Shown here piece by piece: positions 23,935-33,465 of a DNA stretch of 64,000 nucleotides. The DNA is taken from contig NZ_JAFMTQ010000012.1 in NCBI RefSeq assembly GCF_026126405.1, forward strand, positions 1 to 64,000, read 5' to 3'. Under the pieces are notes generated by a model. That model was given only the letters and a program-made list of their open reading frames with translations, was not told the DNA's origin and made no database searches. A program made the position numbers and the translations under genes. Within the stretch, counting starts at the first letter, position 1, and every line of letters begins with the position of its first letter. Origin of the DNA: Aureitalea sp. L0-47. Its GTDB lineage: Bacteria; Bacteroidota; Bacteroidia; Flavobacteriales; Flavobacteriaceae.

Positions 23935-26900
23935 ATGCAAAAGAAGCTGGCTTCCGTTCTTTTTTCTACACGTCTAACCGCAATTTTGTTTATCGCTTTT
24001 GCCATAGCCATGGCAGTTGGGACTTTCCTTGATGCTTCGGCCGAAACATCGCCAACACCCTATACTCGAGAACTCGTCTACAATGCCTGGTGGTTCGAAC
24101 TCATCATGGTGATGTTCGTGATCAACTTTGTAGGGAATATCTTCAGATTTAACTTACTCCGAAAGGAAAAGTGGGCTACGCTAACCCTGCATTTGTCCTT
24201 TATCCTTATCCTGGTTGGGGCTTTCGTTACTCGGTATATCGGTTATGAAGGTAGAATGAGCATACGGGAAGGAGCCACCGAAAACACTTTTCTTTCCGAA
24301 CACACTTACCTCACCATGTTCATCGACGGCGACTACGAAGTGGATGGGGTGCCCATGAGAAGGAATGTTGATCCAGAAAAACTGCGTTTGTCCGAAAGGC
24401 TAAATAACGACTTTGAGATACGAACAGATTACAACAAACAACCGGTAACGGTGGTGTATCGGGATTTTATCAAAAATGCTGAGGAAGGGCTTATTCCCTC
24501 CGAAGATGGAGAAGAATACCTTAAAATTGTAGAAGCCGGAGATGGAACCCGTCATGAGCATTGGTTGAAGAGCGGACAGATAACAGAGATCCATAATCTT
24601 CTTTTCGCACTTAATATGCCTACAGACGGTGCCATCAATGTGATGGTGGATTCCATTGGGAATTATACTCTTAGAACTCCGTTTGAGGGGAGTTATATGA
24701 GAATGGCCGACCAACAACGGGGCAGTGTAGCTATAGATAGTATTCAGCCGCTCCAACTGAGGTCCCTCTACCAGATGGCAGGTACCTCCTTTGTTTTTCC
24801 TGAAGGAATTACGAAAGGAAGAATGGGTGTTGTGAAAGCTACCGAAGGACAAAAGACAAACAAGGATGCGCTAATTGTGGACGTGATCTCCAATGGAGAG
24901 GTTGAGAGGGCCGAATTGTTGGGAGGTATGGGCTCTTTCCCCAACCCCAAAAAAGTTTCAATAGCCGGGCTGGACGTATACCTGGCCTATGGTTCGAAGA
25001 AATACGAATTGCCTTTCAGTATTACGTTGAACGATTTCATCGCAGACAAATATCCGGGTACCGAAAATGCCTACTCTGCCTTTAAAAGTAAGGTGACGGT
25101 AAACAATTCGGAGAAAGAATTCTACGACTATGATATCTACATGAACCACGTACTGGATGAAGGCGGCTACCGTTTCTTCCAGGCGAGTTTCGATCCGGAT
25201 GAAAAAGGAACGGTACTATCAGTAAACAAGGACTGGTGGGGTACCTGGATCACTTATATCGGGTATTTCCTGCTGTATTTTGGGTTGATGGCGATCCTTT
25301 TTGACCGGAATACACGCTTCGGGTTTTTGAAGAAAACGCTCGATAAGATCAAAAGAAAGAAAGCTGCGCTGAGTATCTTGTTTTTCTTCGGAATGATGAG
25401 CGCAGGAATGGCGCAGGACACGCACCGGCATGCAGAAACCAACCGTGAACAGCTGGACTCCATCATCGCAGCTAATATGGTAAGTAAGGAACACGCTGCC
25501 AAATTTTCGGAGCTGGTGATACAGGACGAGGGTAGAATGAAACCGGTGAACACCTATGCCAGTGAATTACTTCGGAAAATAAGCCGGAAGAACTCCTATA
25601 ACGGTATGGATGCGAACCAGGTATTTGTTTCAATGACCGAAATGCCCCGCGTATGGCTGGAAGTGCCAATTATTTATCTAAAGCGCGGAAATGACAGTTT
25701 ACGAAAGGTGCTTGGTGTGCCTGTAGATGCCAAACGTATCGCAATGATAGACCTGTTCGATGAGCAGGGGAACAACAAACTGGAACCTTACCTTGAGGAA
25801 GCTACGCGGAAGAACAATCAGAACCAGTTCGAGAAAGATTTTATAAAAACCTACGAGAGTGTTTACCTGATGAACCAGGCGCTGAGCGGCAGTATACTGA
25901 AGATCTTCCCGGTTCCAAATGACGAGAACAACAAATGGGTAGCCTACCCGGAACTGAACGAGGCGAATTTCAAAGGGATGGATTCTGTTGCTACCAGGAC
26001 TATTTTGCCCGCCTATTTTCAGTCCATACGGCAAGCACGAATAGATGGGGATTATACCCAGGCGGAAGAGATATTGGACGGATTGGCCAAGTTCCAGATG
26101 AAGTTCGGTAGTGAGGTGATGCCTTCAGAAACCAAGGTCAAAGCAGAGATCACCTATAACAAACTGGATATATTCAACAAGCTGTATAAATACTTCCTGC
26201 TCATTGGAGGTGTAATGTTTATCGCGATAATTCTTCAGATATTTTCGGATAAAAAGACCTATCACTGGATCATCCGAATTTGTAAGTATATCACCTGGCT
26301 TTTCTTTATTATGATGACGGCCGGACTGATCCTTCGCTGGTATATCAGTGGGCATGCCCCCTGGAGTGACGCTTACGAATCCATCATCTATGTTGCCTGG
26401 GCAACAGTCTTCTTCGGATTAGCCTTCGGAAGGAAAAGTCATCTAACGATCGCCTCTACGGCTTTTGTTGCAAGTATTATTCTATGGGTGGCAAACCAGA
26501 GTTGGCTCGATCCATCTATTGCGAACTTGCAGCCGGTTCTGGACAGTTACTGGTTAATGATACACGTAGCCGTGATCGTTGCGAGTTACGGTCCTTTTAC
26601 TCTAGGGATGATACTGGGAGTGGCGGCTTTGTTGCTCATGCTGCTAACTACTAAAGGAAATAAGATGCGGATGGACCTGAATATCAAAGAGATTACCGTG
26701 ATCAATGAAATGGCCTTAACTGTTGGTCTGGTAATGCTCACTATCGGTAACTTCCTCGGCGGCCAATGGGCCAACGAAAGCTGGGGTAGGTACTGGGGCT
26801 GGGATCCTAAAGAGACCTGGGCGTTGATCAGTATTATGGTATATGCCTTTGTGATCCATATGCGCCTGATACCGGGATTGAAAGGAAGATGGTTGTTCAA

Positions 26901-27102
26901 CGTAATGGCAATTTTTGCTTACGCTTCGATCATGATGACCTACTTTGGGGTGAATTTCTACCTAACCGGCTTGCATTCCTATGCGAGTGGTGATGTTCCG
27001 GTAACGCCAACCTTTGTGTGGTACATTGTAGGTTTCTCGCTCTTGTTAAGCACCTTTGCGTATTTCAGTTATAAAAAGCACTACAAAACAAAAAAAGGAT
27101 AG
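23935..27102 (+). CDS. ccsA: Fused cytochrome c biogenesis protein CcsBA (ResB-CcsA type)
   Basis: About 1055 residues, the size normal for the Bacteroidota fusion. It moves and attaches heme to apocytochromes c at the outer face of the inner membrane (system II). The N-terminal ResB/CcsB part has membrane segments near residues 15-33, 51-70 and 85-103, a large periplasmic domain and a further segment near residue 440. A middle periplasmic domain of about 290 residues follows (starting MAQDTHRHAE). The C-terminal CcsA part has 8 or so membrane segments with the heme-handling WWD motif WGRYWGWDPKETWAL near residues 950-964 and conserved His. The ATG is used rather than a TTG 27 bp upstream. 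Confidence 0.93.
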   Translation: MQKKLASVLFSTRLTAILFIAFAIAMAVGTFLDASAETSPTPYTRELVYNAWWFELIMVMFVINFVGNIFRFNLLRKEKWATLTLHLSFILILVGAFVTRYIGYEGRMSIREGATENTFLSEHTYLTMFIDGDYEVDGVPMRRNVDPEKLRLSERLNNDFEIRTDYNKQPVTVVYRDFIKNAEEGLIPSEDGEEYLKIVEAGDGTRHEHWLKSGQITEIHNLLFALNMPTDGAINVMVDSIGNYTLRTPFEGSYMRMADQQRGSVAIDSIQPLQLRSLYQMAGTSFVFPEGITKGRMGVVKATEGQKTNKDALIVDVISNGEVERAELLGGMGSFPNPKKVSIAGLDVYLAYGSKKYELPFSITLNDFIADKYPGTENAYSAFKSKVTVNNSEKEFYDYDIYMNHVLDEGGYRFFQASFDPDEKGTVLSVNKDWWGTWITYIGYFLLYFGLMAILFDRNTRFGFLKKTLDKIKRKKAALSILFFFGMMSAGMAQDTHRHAETNREQLDSIIAANMVSKEHAAKFSELVIQDEGRMKPVNTYASELLRKISRKNSYNGMDANQVFVSMTEMPRVWLEVPIIYLKRGNDSLRKVLGVPVDAKRIAMIDLFDEQGNNKLEPYLEEATRKNNQNQFEKDFIKTYESVYLMNQALSGSILKIFPVPNDENNKWVAYPELNEANFKGMDSVATRTILPAYFQSIRQARIDGDYTQAEEILDGLAKFQMKFGSEVMPSETKVKAEITYNKLDIFNKLYKYFLLIGGVMFIAIILQIFSDKKTYHWIIRICKYITWLFFIMMTAGLILRWYISGHAPWSDAYESIIYVAWATVFFGLAFGRKSHLTIASTAFVASIILWVANQSWLDPSIANLQPVLDSYWLMIHVAVIVASYGPFTLGMILGVAALLLMLLTTKGNKMRMDLNIKEITVINEMALTVGLVMLTIGNFLGGQWANESWGRYWGWDPKETWALISIMVYAFVIHMRLIPGLKGRWLFNVMAIFAYASIMMTYFGVNFYLTGLHSYASGDVPVTPTFVWYIVGFSLLLSTFAYFSYKKHYKTKKG

Positions 27103-27120
27103 GCCTTCGGGCCTATCCTT
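27084..27120 (-). terminator. Terminator hairpin overlapping the ccsBA stop codon
   Basis: A perfect 10-bp stem AAGGATAGGC/GCCTATCCTT (27095-27120) closes a CTTCGG loop. The T run lies on the minus-strand side (plus-strand A run 27084-27096), so it works best for the convergent 27209-28522 gene, 89 bp beyond that gene's stop. The ccsBA TAG is inside the stem. Confidence 0.8.
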
Positions 27121-27208
27121 ACTCACCATTAATTGAATTAGGCTGAGATAGTGAGCCGCTGTGCAAAAGGTCTCTGGTGTGAACCTCGCTTAAGACAACG
27201 GTTCTCAG

Positions 27209-28522
27209 TTAATTGTATATGTAGTCCGCCTGGGCGTCTACCATTCTGTAATCCTCCTGGATCTGTTCGCTTATCTCCAGTTTGTGATAGAGTTCTTTTG
27301 TTACTTCCTCTACTTCGGATTCCGTGATCTTTAATTTTCTTGCGATCTTGGTATTATCTTTTCCTTCAGAAATGTACTGAAGTAGCTTAATTTCAAAACC
27401 GTCCAGGTCGTAATGCATGATCAGGTTTTCAAGATATACCTCCTCCATAAGTTGCATGGCATTCTTTCGGTTCATGATCTCCTGGCGCTTCAGGAAAATG
27501 CGTAATTCGGTTTGTCGCAATTCGTTTTCATCCTTTATAGCCCTCATCCTGTACACTATGGCGTAGGATAGCATGAGCATTTCAGCAATGATCGCTGCTT
27601 TCAGATGCGATGGCTGTGTCATTAAAAACTCCAATCCCAGATTCCTCATCACGAAATAGTCTATAGCGAATAACAAAGGGATACTCAGGGCAATAACATA
27701 AAATTTCGGGTAATTCTTTTTGCTGAACAAATACACTCCCGATAGAAAGTAAGTACCCAGGACAGCGTAAGAAATCATCATAGCGGAAACCGCCACGGCT
27801 GAAGAACCTGTTATAAAACTCATGATCATCAGAACCCCGGCTATACCGAATAAGGCCGAAGCAACCCATCGTAGCTTAGGGAAGACTTCAGAAAGAATAA
27901 GATATCTAGAAGCAAACCAGCTGGCAAAGACACATGTGGCGAGTACCAGTAAAGATTCAACGGCCAGTGGATTTGCAAATTCGTTAAAACCTATTAGAAA
28001 CATCAACCCATCACTGAAAAGCAGTAGGTTAACGGTAGCAAATAGTGTTATTGAATAGAAAAGAAACAACCTGTCATCGAATAGGAAGTAACAAACCAGG
28101 TTGAGTAGGATCACCATGATGGCAAAGCCGTAAAACATTCCTTGTCCGAAGGAAGCTTCTCTTAACTCCTGTGAATTTTCATAAGTACTCCTGGCTGTCG
28201 CATAATTTTTTCCAGAATTGCTTCTTACATCTGTAATATTTTTGTAGGAAAATTCCTCAACTCTTGAAAAATCACTTTTTCCGGGATTTTGGGCGGCCAG
28301 TTTATCTTTTACCGTTTTCGCGGCATGATTTGTGGCCGATTTTAATTCGACTTCAGCAATTTTTTTACTTTCGGTCTTAGGATTTGTCTTGAATGCTAAT
28401 GTAGTATTAGCAAGGGATAGAGACGAATTAGTATTGTGTTCTACGTTGATGGCAGATGCGTTTTGAGGCATAAAAAGCATCAATAGCATACACAATGCGA
28501 GGGGTAGTAATCGTAGCCTCAT
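27209..28522 (-). CDS. 7TM membrane protein with C-terminal HTH (LuxR-like) domain
   Basis: A 437-residue protein with a signal peptide (residues 1-24, ending ASA), an extracellular region of ~105 residues without recognised motifs, seven predicted membrane segments (residues ~130-320, e.g. FYGFAIMVILLNLVCYFLF, YAVLGTYFLSGVYLF) like the 7TMR-DISM sensors, then a coiled-coil linker (DENELRQTELRIFLKRQEIMNRK) and a C-terminal ~60-residue helix-turn-helix of LuxR type (EIKLLQYISEGKDNTKIARKLKITESEVEEVTKELYHKLE). This is a one-component membrane-bound regulator layout found in flavobacteria. The signal and targets are unknown. Confidence 0.85.
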   Translation of the reverse strand: MRLRLLPLALCMLLMLFMPQNASAINVEHNTNSSLSLANTTLAFKTNPKTESKKIAEVELKSATNHAAKTVKDKLAAQNPGKSDFSRVEEFSYKNITDVRSNSGKNYATARSTYENSQELREASFGQGMFYGFAIMVILLNLVCYFLFDDRLFLFYSITLFATVNLLLFSDGLMFLIGFNEFANPLAVESLLVLATCVFASWFASRYLILSEVFPKLRWVASALFGIAGVLMIMSFITGSSAVAVSAMMISYAVLGTYFLSGVYLFSKKNYPKFYVIALSIPLLFAIDYFVMRNLGLEFLMTQPSHLKAAIIAEMLMLSYAIVYRMRAIKDENELRQTELRIFLKRQEIMNRKNAMQLMEEVYLENLIMHYDLDGFEIKLLQYISEGKDNTKIARKLKITESEVEEVTKELYHKLEISEQIQEDYRMVDAQADYIYN

Positions 28523-28611
28523 AATAAGTAGGTTTTAATAATTTGGGTACAACAATATACACAAAAATTACATTTAATCTAATAAAAATGCATTTCGTCG
28601 ATGTTTTTGCA

Positions 28612-28645
28612 TAAAAAAACAGATTTACTTAAAGTAAACCTGTTT
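28612..28645 (-). terminator. AT-rich terminator hairpin downstream of fumC
   Basis: AAACAG-A-TTTAC pairs with GTAAA-C-CTGTTT (one A-C mismatch) around a TTAAA loop. The plus-strand A run at 28614-28619 gives a T run after the hairpin on the minus strand. fumC ends about 150 bp away, beyond the repeat block. Confidence 0.6.
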
Positions 28646-28673
28646 AAAGAAATTATCGATTCGGGTCTTTTCC

Positions 28674-28760
28674 TGTCAATTTGACCCTCTGCGCGTCAAT
28701 CTAACCCTCTGTTTGTCAATCTGAATTTGATTCAGATTCTGAATTTAATTCAGAATGACA
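28674..28760. repeat. 20-bp direct repeats merging into an imperfect palindrome
   Basis: GTCAAT recurs at 28675, 28695 and 28715, an exact 20-bp period, in units of the type GTCAATYTRACCCTCTG. The last unit passes into an imperfect palindrome of CTGAATTTGATTCAG and TTCTGAATTTAATTCAG ending AGAATGACA. It occupies most of the 28523-28792 gap. It resembles the REP-like intergenic elements (TGTCA...TGACA) common in Bacteroidota, here with tandem growth. Confidence 0.75.
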
Positions 28761-28792
28761 AAATCAAACCACTATTGTTGTATTAAAACAAA

Positions 28793-30184
28793 TTAGTTAC
28801 CCACCATATCTTCCGGTCGAACCCATGCATCAAATTCCTCAGCTGTGAGATAGCCAAGATTCACGGCCTCTTCTTTTAATGTAGTTCCATTCTTGTGTGC
28901 CGTGTTTGCGATTTCCGCGGCTTTGTAATAACCGATCTTCGTATTAAGCGCAGTTACCAGCATTAGAGAATTGTTCAATAACTCTTGTATGGTTTCGTGG
29001 TTGGGCTCGATACCCGAAGCACAGTGTTCGTCGAAAGAAACACAGGCATCCCCGATAAGTTGCGCCGATTGCAATATGTTGGCAGCCATCATAGGTTTGA
29101 AGACATTCAATTCATAATGTCCCTGTGCACCTCCCACGGCAATAGCAACATCATTTCCGATAACCTGTGCACACACCATGGTGAGTGCTTCACATTGTGT
29201 AGGATTTACTTTCCCCGGCATAATAGAAGATCCCGGTTCATTGGCAGGGATGGTAATTTCCCCGATCCCACTTCGTGGGCCACTGGCCATCATCCTGATG
29301 TCGTTGGCGATCTTGTTAAGTGATACCGCTAACTGTTTAAGCGCCCCATGAGATTCTACGATGGCATCATGTGCCGCGAGTGCCTCAAATTTATTTTCTG
29401 CAGAAACAAATGGCATCCCGGTGAATTCAGCAATGAAAGATGCTACCTTATTGGCATATCCTTCGGGTGTATTTATTCCGGTTCCAACTGCTGTTCCACC
29501 TAACGCCAACTCTGAAAGGTGATCCAGGGTATTGCGAAGCGCCCTAAGTCCGTGATCCAGTTGTGAGGCATAACCACTGAATTCCTGCCCCAATGTAAGA
29601 GGTGTAGCGTCCATTAGGTGAGTACGTCCAATTTTTACAACGTCCTTGAACTCTTCCGACTTACGCTGCAATGTTTTCATCAATTGCTCCACGCCAGGGA
29701 TGGTTACTTCAACGATCTTTTTATAGGCTGCTATATGCATCCCGGTAGGGAAGGTGTCGTTAGACGACTGAGATTTGTTGACGTCATCATTCGGTGCCAG
29801 TGTTTTGTCTCCTTCGCCAACTACATTTCCTGCGAGTTGATGCGCTCTGTTGGCGATGACCTCGTTCACGTTCATATTGCTCTGCGTCCCTGATCCAGTT
29901 TGCCAGATCACCAATGGAAACTGCTCGTCATGCTGTCCATTCAGAATTTCATCACAGACGGCGGCTATAAGGTCTCTTTTTTCTTCTGAAAGGACTCCAA
30001 GCTCACAATTTGTATAGGCTGCAGCCTTCTTCAGGTATGCAAATCCGTAAACGACCTCAAGTGGCATGGATGCCGGGCTACCGATCTTGAAATTGTTCCT
30101 TGAACGCTCTGTTTGTGCTCCCCATAGCTTGTCGGCAGGCACCTTTACCTCGCCCATGGTGTCCTTTTCTATTCTGTAATTCAT
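28793..30184 (-). CDS. fumC: Fumarate hydratase class II
   Basis: A 463-residue class II fumarase, full length; it interconverts fumarate and malate in the citric acid cycle as a homotetramer. Conserved parts are [22 protein letters not shown] (residues ~10-31), the substrate motif [14 protein letters not shown] near residue 98 and the signature [11 protein letters not shown] near residue 317, carrying the catalytic Ser loop. The ATG at 30182-30184 is chosen over an upstream extension of seven residues because it fits the family start ([13 protein letters not shown]). A consensus promoter lies directly upstream. Confidence 0.97.
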   Translation of the reverse strand: MNYRIEKDTMGEVKVPADKLWGAQTERSRNNFKIGSPASMPLEVVYGFAYLKKAAAYTNCELGVLSEEKRDLIAAVCDEILNGQHDEQFPLVIWQTGSGTQSNMNVNEVIANRAHQLAGNVVGEGDKTLAPNDDVNKSQSSNDTFPTGMHIAAYKKIVEVTIPGVEQLMKTLQRKSEEFKDVVKIGRTHLMDATPLTLGQEFSGYASQLDHGLRALRNTLDHLSELALGGTAVGTGINTPEGYANKVASFIAEFTGMPFVSAENKFEALAAHDAIVESHGALKQLAVSLNKIANDIRMMASGPRSGIGEITIPANEPGSSIMPGKVNPTQCEALTMVCAQVIGNDVAIAVGGAQGHYELNVFKPMMAANILQSAQLIGDACVSFDEHCASGIEPNHETIQELLNNSLMLVTALNTKIGYYKAAEIANTAHKNGTTLKEEAVNLGYLTAEEFDAWVRPEDMVGN

Positions 30185-30202
30185 AGTGGAAAAATTGAAG
30201 TA

Positions 30203-30233
30203 CAAAAATACGAAATACGCCTATCTCACTCAA
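30203..30233 (-). promoter_or_regulatory. Promoter of fumC (TTG-N20-TATTTTTG)
   Basis: On the minus strand TTG (30231-30233) precedes TATTTTTG (30203-30210) by 20 nt, fitting the flavobacterial consensus. The -7 element is 18 nt from the fumC ATG. Confidence 0.75.
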
Positions 30234-30300
30234 ATGAATGGTTGTTTATTTACTGTGAATAAAATGGGTTCAATTGCTATAATTTCTGAAAAAATCATTT

Positions 30301-30308
30301 TATCTTTG
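30301..30308 (+). promoter_or_regulatory. -7 promoter element TATCTTTG of the 56-residue membrane protein gene
   Basis: TATCTTTG matches TAnnTTTG exactly, 22 nt before the ATG at 30331. A TTG lies 24 nt further upstream (30274-30276), slightly wide for the -33 element. Confidence 0.65.
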
Positions 30309-30330
30309 CCAAAACAAAACACAGGCTATC

Positions 30331-30501
30331 ATGGAATTTGATCAATATTTAGGATTTTTAGCATTCTTAACCATCTTAACAATCGGATTTTGGTTAATGA
30401 TTTTCCTTGTTGCTTTCATCCCTTACTGGATAGGTGGGGCGCTGTTAGAGAACATGAAACTAAAACGTGAAGCCAGAAGACAAGCAGAAGAAGACCTGTA
30501 A
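30331..30501 (+). CDS. 56-residue single-span membrane protein
   Basis: A short gene with an acidic N-terminus (MEFDQYLG), a long hydrophobic stretch (residues ~9-39, FLTILTIGFWLMIFLVAFIPYW) that could span the membrane once or as a hairpin, and a charged C-terminal helix (KLKREARRQAEEDL). It has its own consensus promoter 22 nt upstream and a strong terminator 20 nt downstream, which together argue that it is a true, separately transcribed gene. The family is not recognised. Confidence 0.78.
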   Translation: MEFDQYLGFLAFLTILTIGFWLMIFLVAFIPYWIGGALLENMKLKREARRQAEEDL

Positions 30502-30520
30502 ATAACTCCCACAAAATTAA

Positions 30521-30547
30521 AAAGGAAGCCATTGGCTTCCTTTTTTT
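30521..30547. terminator. Bidirectional terminator
   Basis: The stem GGAAGCC/GGCTTCC (30524-30540) is flanked by AAAA on the left and seven T on the right, between the convergent 56-residue protein gene and the TonB-dependent receptor gene. Confidence 0.92.
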
Positions 30548-30567
30548 ATACTATATATCCTAGTTTA

Positions 30568-33048
30568 TTATCCTTCGAATCCTTCGTCCTCGAAACCGCC
30601 ACCATTTTCACGACCTCGTTCACGTTGCTTCTTCTGGTTGAATCTGTAGGTAAGGGAAAGGTTAAATGAACGCTCTCTCCACTGGAATTCGGAATCCGAG
30701 ATAAACGTTTCAGTTTCGGTAACCGAAATTCTCTTCCTTGAATTAAACAGGTCACGAACATTGAACCCAACGGTTGCATTGTCGTTGAACAACTCCTTAC
30801 TAAAAGCAAGGTTGAAAGACAGTATACCCTCAAACTCAGTTTGGGCGTTGTTCCGAGGTCCTCGGTAAAACGCATTGGTCTGCCAATCGATCTTAGCGGG
30901 TAGGGAAACTTTAACACTGGCACGTGAAAACCAACTGGTATTTTCTGCGCCATAGTCAATTCCGTTGAATTCCCCTTCAGTTGAAAACCTGAAGAAATTA
31001 AAACTACCGTTAAATCTTAGCCATTTTGCGGGGTTGTAAAGTATACCTGCTTCGAACCCGATTCTTTCATTTGTTGAGAGGTTGATCGGTAAGGTCCTGA
31101 TAATTGGTATACCGTTAGGGGTTAATTCACCCGTATCTTCCTGGATTCGTTCGAATGAATCTGTTTCATACTGGTAATAAACCGAGGAAGTTAGAGTGAT
31201 CTTGTCCCACCTTTTCAAGTAGCCCAGGTCGAAAGCACTAGCATATGCGGGGTCAAGTCCGGGATTTCCCTGGAATACATTGGCCTCACTCGAACGTGAT
31301 GGAAAGGGATTCAGGAACCACGACCGCGGCCGATTGATCCTTCTGTTATATCCTAAAGTTATGTTCTCCCGATCACCGATCTCATAGATGAGATTTACCG
31401 TGGGGAATAGTCCGAGGTAATCCTTGTCAAAATCCAGATCGAAGTCATTTGTCGTTGAATTAATGTTTTCTGCAGAAACATCACCTTTTAACACAGTACT
31501 TTCCATACGCAGCCCCAGGAGGAAGGAGAACTTTCCATACTTGTTTCCGTACTGGGTATAGAGTGCATTTACATCTTGTCGAAAGTTGAAAATATTTGAA
31601 AGACTATCATTCCGCACAAAATTTCCCGTAGTTTGGTTTTCATCGAATACTGAGAAGTCGGTGTTTGTCTCCTCGAAGTTCCCGCGGTAACCTGCTTCAA
31701 ATTGGGCATTTTCCCCAATAGGAAGTACATAATCGACCTGTGCCAGGTATTCTGTCTGGTCCTCAACAGTTGAAACGATTTCCGTGGGAAGATCGGTTGC
31801 GGTTGGAAATGATACGAATTCCAGTATATCCGCACTCTCAGTTTCATCACTTATTTCATACTGGAAATCAATCGTCAGTTCCTGCCCGTCATTGTCGAAC
31901 TGGTTCCTGTAATTCAGTGCCAATTGATAATTATTGTCATCTTCCGTTTCCAGTTCTTCACGAATGGTTGTGATGGCAAGTGCGTTGTTTCGGTCGAACT
32001 CGTTGGTGATATTGGTTGTGAGATCATCATCGTTCCCAATTCTAATAAAGCCCGAAGCTGTGATCGAAGAACTTTCGGTGAGGAAATACTCCATACCCAG
32101 GTTGGAATTGAAGTTCCTACCCACACGATCGTAATCCCTATCTTCCCGTACGAGAGGGTTGTCGCGCTCTAAAGAGAAATACCGGTTTTCGAAAAAAGCA
32201 TTACCGGGAGATTCGCGATATCGGAATCCGGTCGTACTGAAAATATTAAAGTTGTCGGTACGTAGATTCACATTTCCATTGATACCCGCCGTCCAGGGAT
32301 AACCGGCATTGGCGATAATGGAGCCGTTAAGACCTCGGGTTTTCTCTTTACGCAGCACTATATTCAGGATTCCGGCTGTTCCTTCGGCATCGTATCTCGC
32401 CGATGGAGAAGTGATCACTTCTACTCGTTCTATGGCCTCAGCAGGCAGTTGTTGTAGAGCATCGGTTGATCCGAATCCCGCCAGTGCGGAAGGCCTCCCA
32501 TTGATCAGTATCCTCACATTTTCGTTTCCTCTAAGCGATATTGCCCCTTCTACGTCTACCGTTACCGAAGGAACGTTATTCAATGCGTCACTAACTGTAG
32601 CTCCACTTGTGGTAAGGTCTTTTCCAATATTATAGATCTTTTTGTCCAGTCGGATCTGTACTTCCGTCGTTTCGGCGCGCACCACTACTTCGTCCAGGCT
32701 TTCCGTGTTCATTTCCATATATACGGGGGGCATTTCCATATTCTTGTCGATGACCTGGTTAGTAAGCTTGATTTGCTTAAAGGAAATAAAATCGAATTGT
32801 ATGGTATAGGTGCCTTCAGGAACTTTAAAACTGTACATTCCGTTCATGTCTGTAATACCACCGGCAACAACTTCACCATTGCTGTCCAGGAAAGCTACTG
32901 ATGCATATTCCAGGGGTTGATTGCTACCCTTTTCAAGGACTTTACCAGTCACTTTGTAATCCCGTTCCACTCCGGGATCGGGATTGGAGGGTTGCCCAAA
33001 TGCGAGCAATGTGAATAATGAAATTAACAGGGTTATGGATGGTTTCAT
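30568..33048 (-). CDS. TonB-dependent receptor / outer membrane beta-barrel family protein
   Basis: An 826-residue outer-membrane protein. A signal peptide (residues 1-18) is followed by a carboxypeptidase-regulatory-like domain (residues ~30-115, VTGKVLEKGSNQPLEYASVAFLDSNGEVVAGGITDMNGMYSF), a TonB plug (residues ~125-235, with SDALNNVPSVTVDVEGAISLRGNENVRILINGRPSAL and AERVEVITSPSARYDAEGTAGILNIVLRK-type signature) and a ~590-residue beta-barrel with many aromatic strand ends. No SusD gene accompanies it, so a polysaccharide utilisation locus is not indicated; the substrate is unknown. The C-terminus is charged and Gly-rich (RERGRENGGGFEDEGFEG). Confidence 0.9.
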   Translation of the reverse strand: MKPSITLLISLFTLLAFGQPSNPDPGVERDYKVTGKVLEKGSNQPLEYASVAFLDSNGEVVAGGITDMNGMYSFKVPEGTYTIQFDFISFKQIKLTNQVIDKNMEMPPVYMEMNTESLDEVVVRAETTEVQIRLDKKIYNIGKDLTTSGATVSDALNNVPSVTVDVEGAISLRGNENVRILINGRPSALAGFGSTDALQQLPAEAIERVEVITSPSARYDAEGTAGILNIVLRKEKTRGLNGSIIANAGYPWTAGINGNVNLRTDNFNIFSTTGFRYRESPGNAFFENRYFSLERDNPLVREDRDYDRVGRNFNSNLGMEYFLTESSSITASGFIRIGNDDDLTTNITNEFDRNNALAITTIREELETEDDNNYQLALNYRNQFDNDGQELTIDFQYEISDETESADILEFVSFPTATDLPTEIVSTVEDQTEYLAQVDYVLPIGENAQFEAGYRGNFEETNTDFSVFDENQTTGNFVRNDSLSNIFNFRQDVNALYTQYGNKYGKFSFLLGLRMESTVLKGDVSAENINSTTNDFDLDFDKDYLGLFPTVNLIYEIGDRENITLGYNRRINRPRSWFLNPFPSRSSEANVFQGNPGLDPAYASAFDLGYLKRWDKITLTSSVYYQYETDSFERIQEDTGELTPNGIPIIRTLPINLSTNERIGFEAGILYNPAKWLRFNGSFNFFRFSTEGEFNGIDYGAENTSWFSRASVKVSLPAKIDWQTNAFYRGPRNNAQTEFEGILSFNLAFSKELFNDNATVGFNVRDLFNSRKRISVTETETFISDSEFQWRERSFNLSLTYRFNQKKQRERGRENGGGFEDEGFEG

Positions 33049-33123
33049 TCGAAGGATTTTGCCTTTAGACCACGAAAATAGTCCTAGGTTTTACCTCGTA
33101 CAGCCAATCTTTTGTTAAATATT

Positions 33124-33465
33124 CTATAAGATATTTAAAACGTTTTCGGGGGGCCTGCCTAAGGCCGCTTTACCATTTTTTATAACGATGGGTCTTTCTA
33201 TAAGTTTCGGGTTTTTCACCATAGCGGAAATGATCTCAGTATCGCTCATAGACTGCCCTTTGTAATTGTCTTTCCAGATTTGTTCGCTCTTTCTCACCAG
33301 CTCTATAGGAGACATATTCAGCTGTTTGAGGATTTTGCCCAGTTCGGCTTCGGAAGGCGGATTGTCCAGGTATAGGACTATGTCTGTGGATTCATTTCGT
33401 TCCTCAAGTAAGGCCAGTGTTTCCCTGGATTTGCGGCAACGCGGATTGTGATAAATAGTTGTCAT
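33124..33465 (-). CDS. arsC: Arsenate reductase (glutaredoxin-type, ArsC/YffB)
   Basis: A 113-residue protein of the ArsC family. Cys10 lies in HNPRCRKSRETL near the start, the catalytic position that forms the arsenylated intermediate, and the conserved Arg-rich region IERPIVIKNGKAALGRPPENV is at the C-terminus. It would reduce arsenate to arsenite with glutaredoxin and glutathione, or belong to the related Spx/YffB group of unclear role; no ars operon partners are present. It is the last gene of a compact minus-strand operon and overlaps the YceI gene by 4 bp. Confidence 0.88.
   Translation of the reverse strand: MTTIYHNPRCRKSRETLALLEERNESTDIVLYLDNPPSEAELGKILKQLNMSPIELVRKSEQIWKDNYKGQSMSDTEIISAMVKNPKLIERPIVIKNGKAALGRPPENVLNIL

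Noticed and set aside
28523-28792. Small RNA in the gap downstream of fumC
   Set aside because: The hairpin and repeats account for the sequence; no independent promoter was found.
30568-33048. Polysaccharide utilisation locus at the TonB-dependent receptor
   Set aside because: No SusD-like or carbohydrate-active enzyme gene is adjacent.
33124-33465. Arsenic resistance operon
   Set aside because: Only ArsC is present; neighbours are YceI and a helical protein, with no arsR, arsB or acr3 gene.
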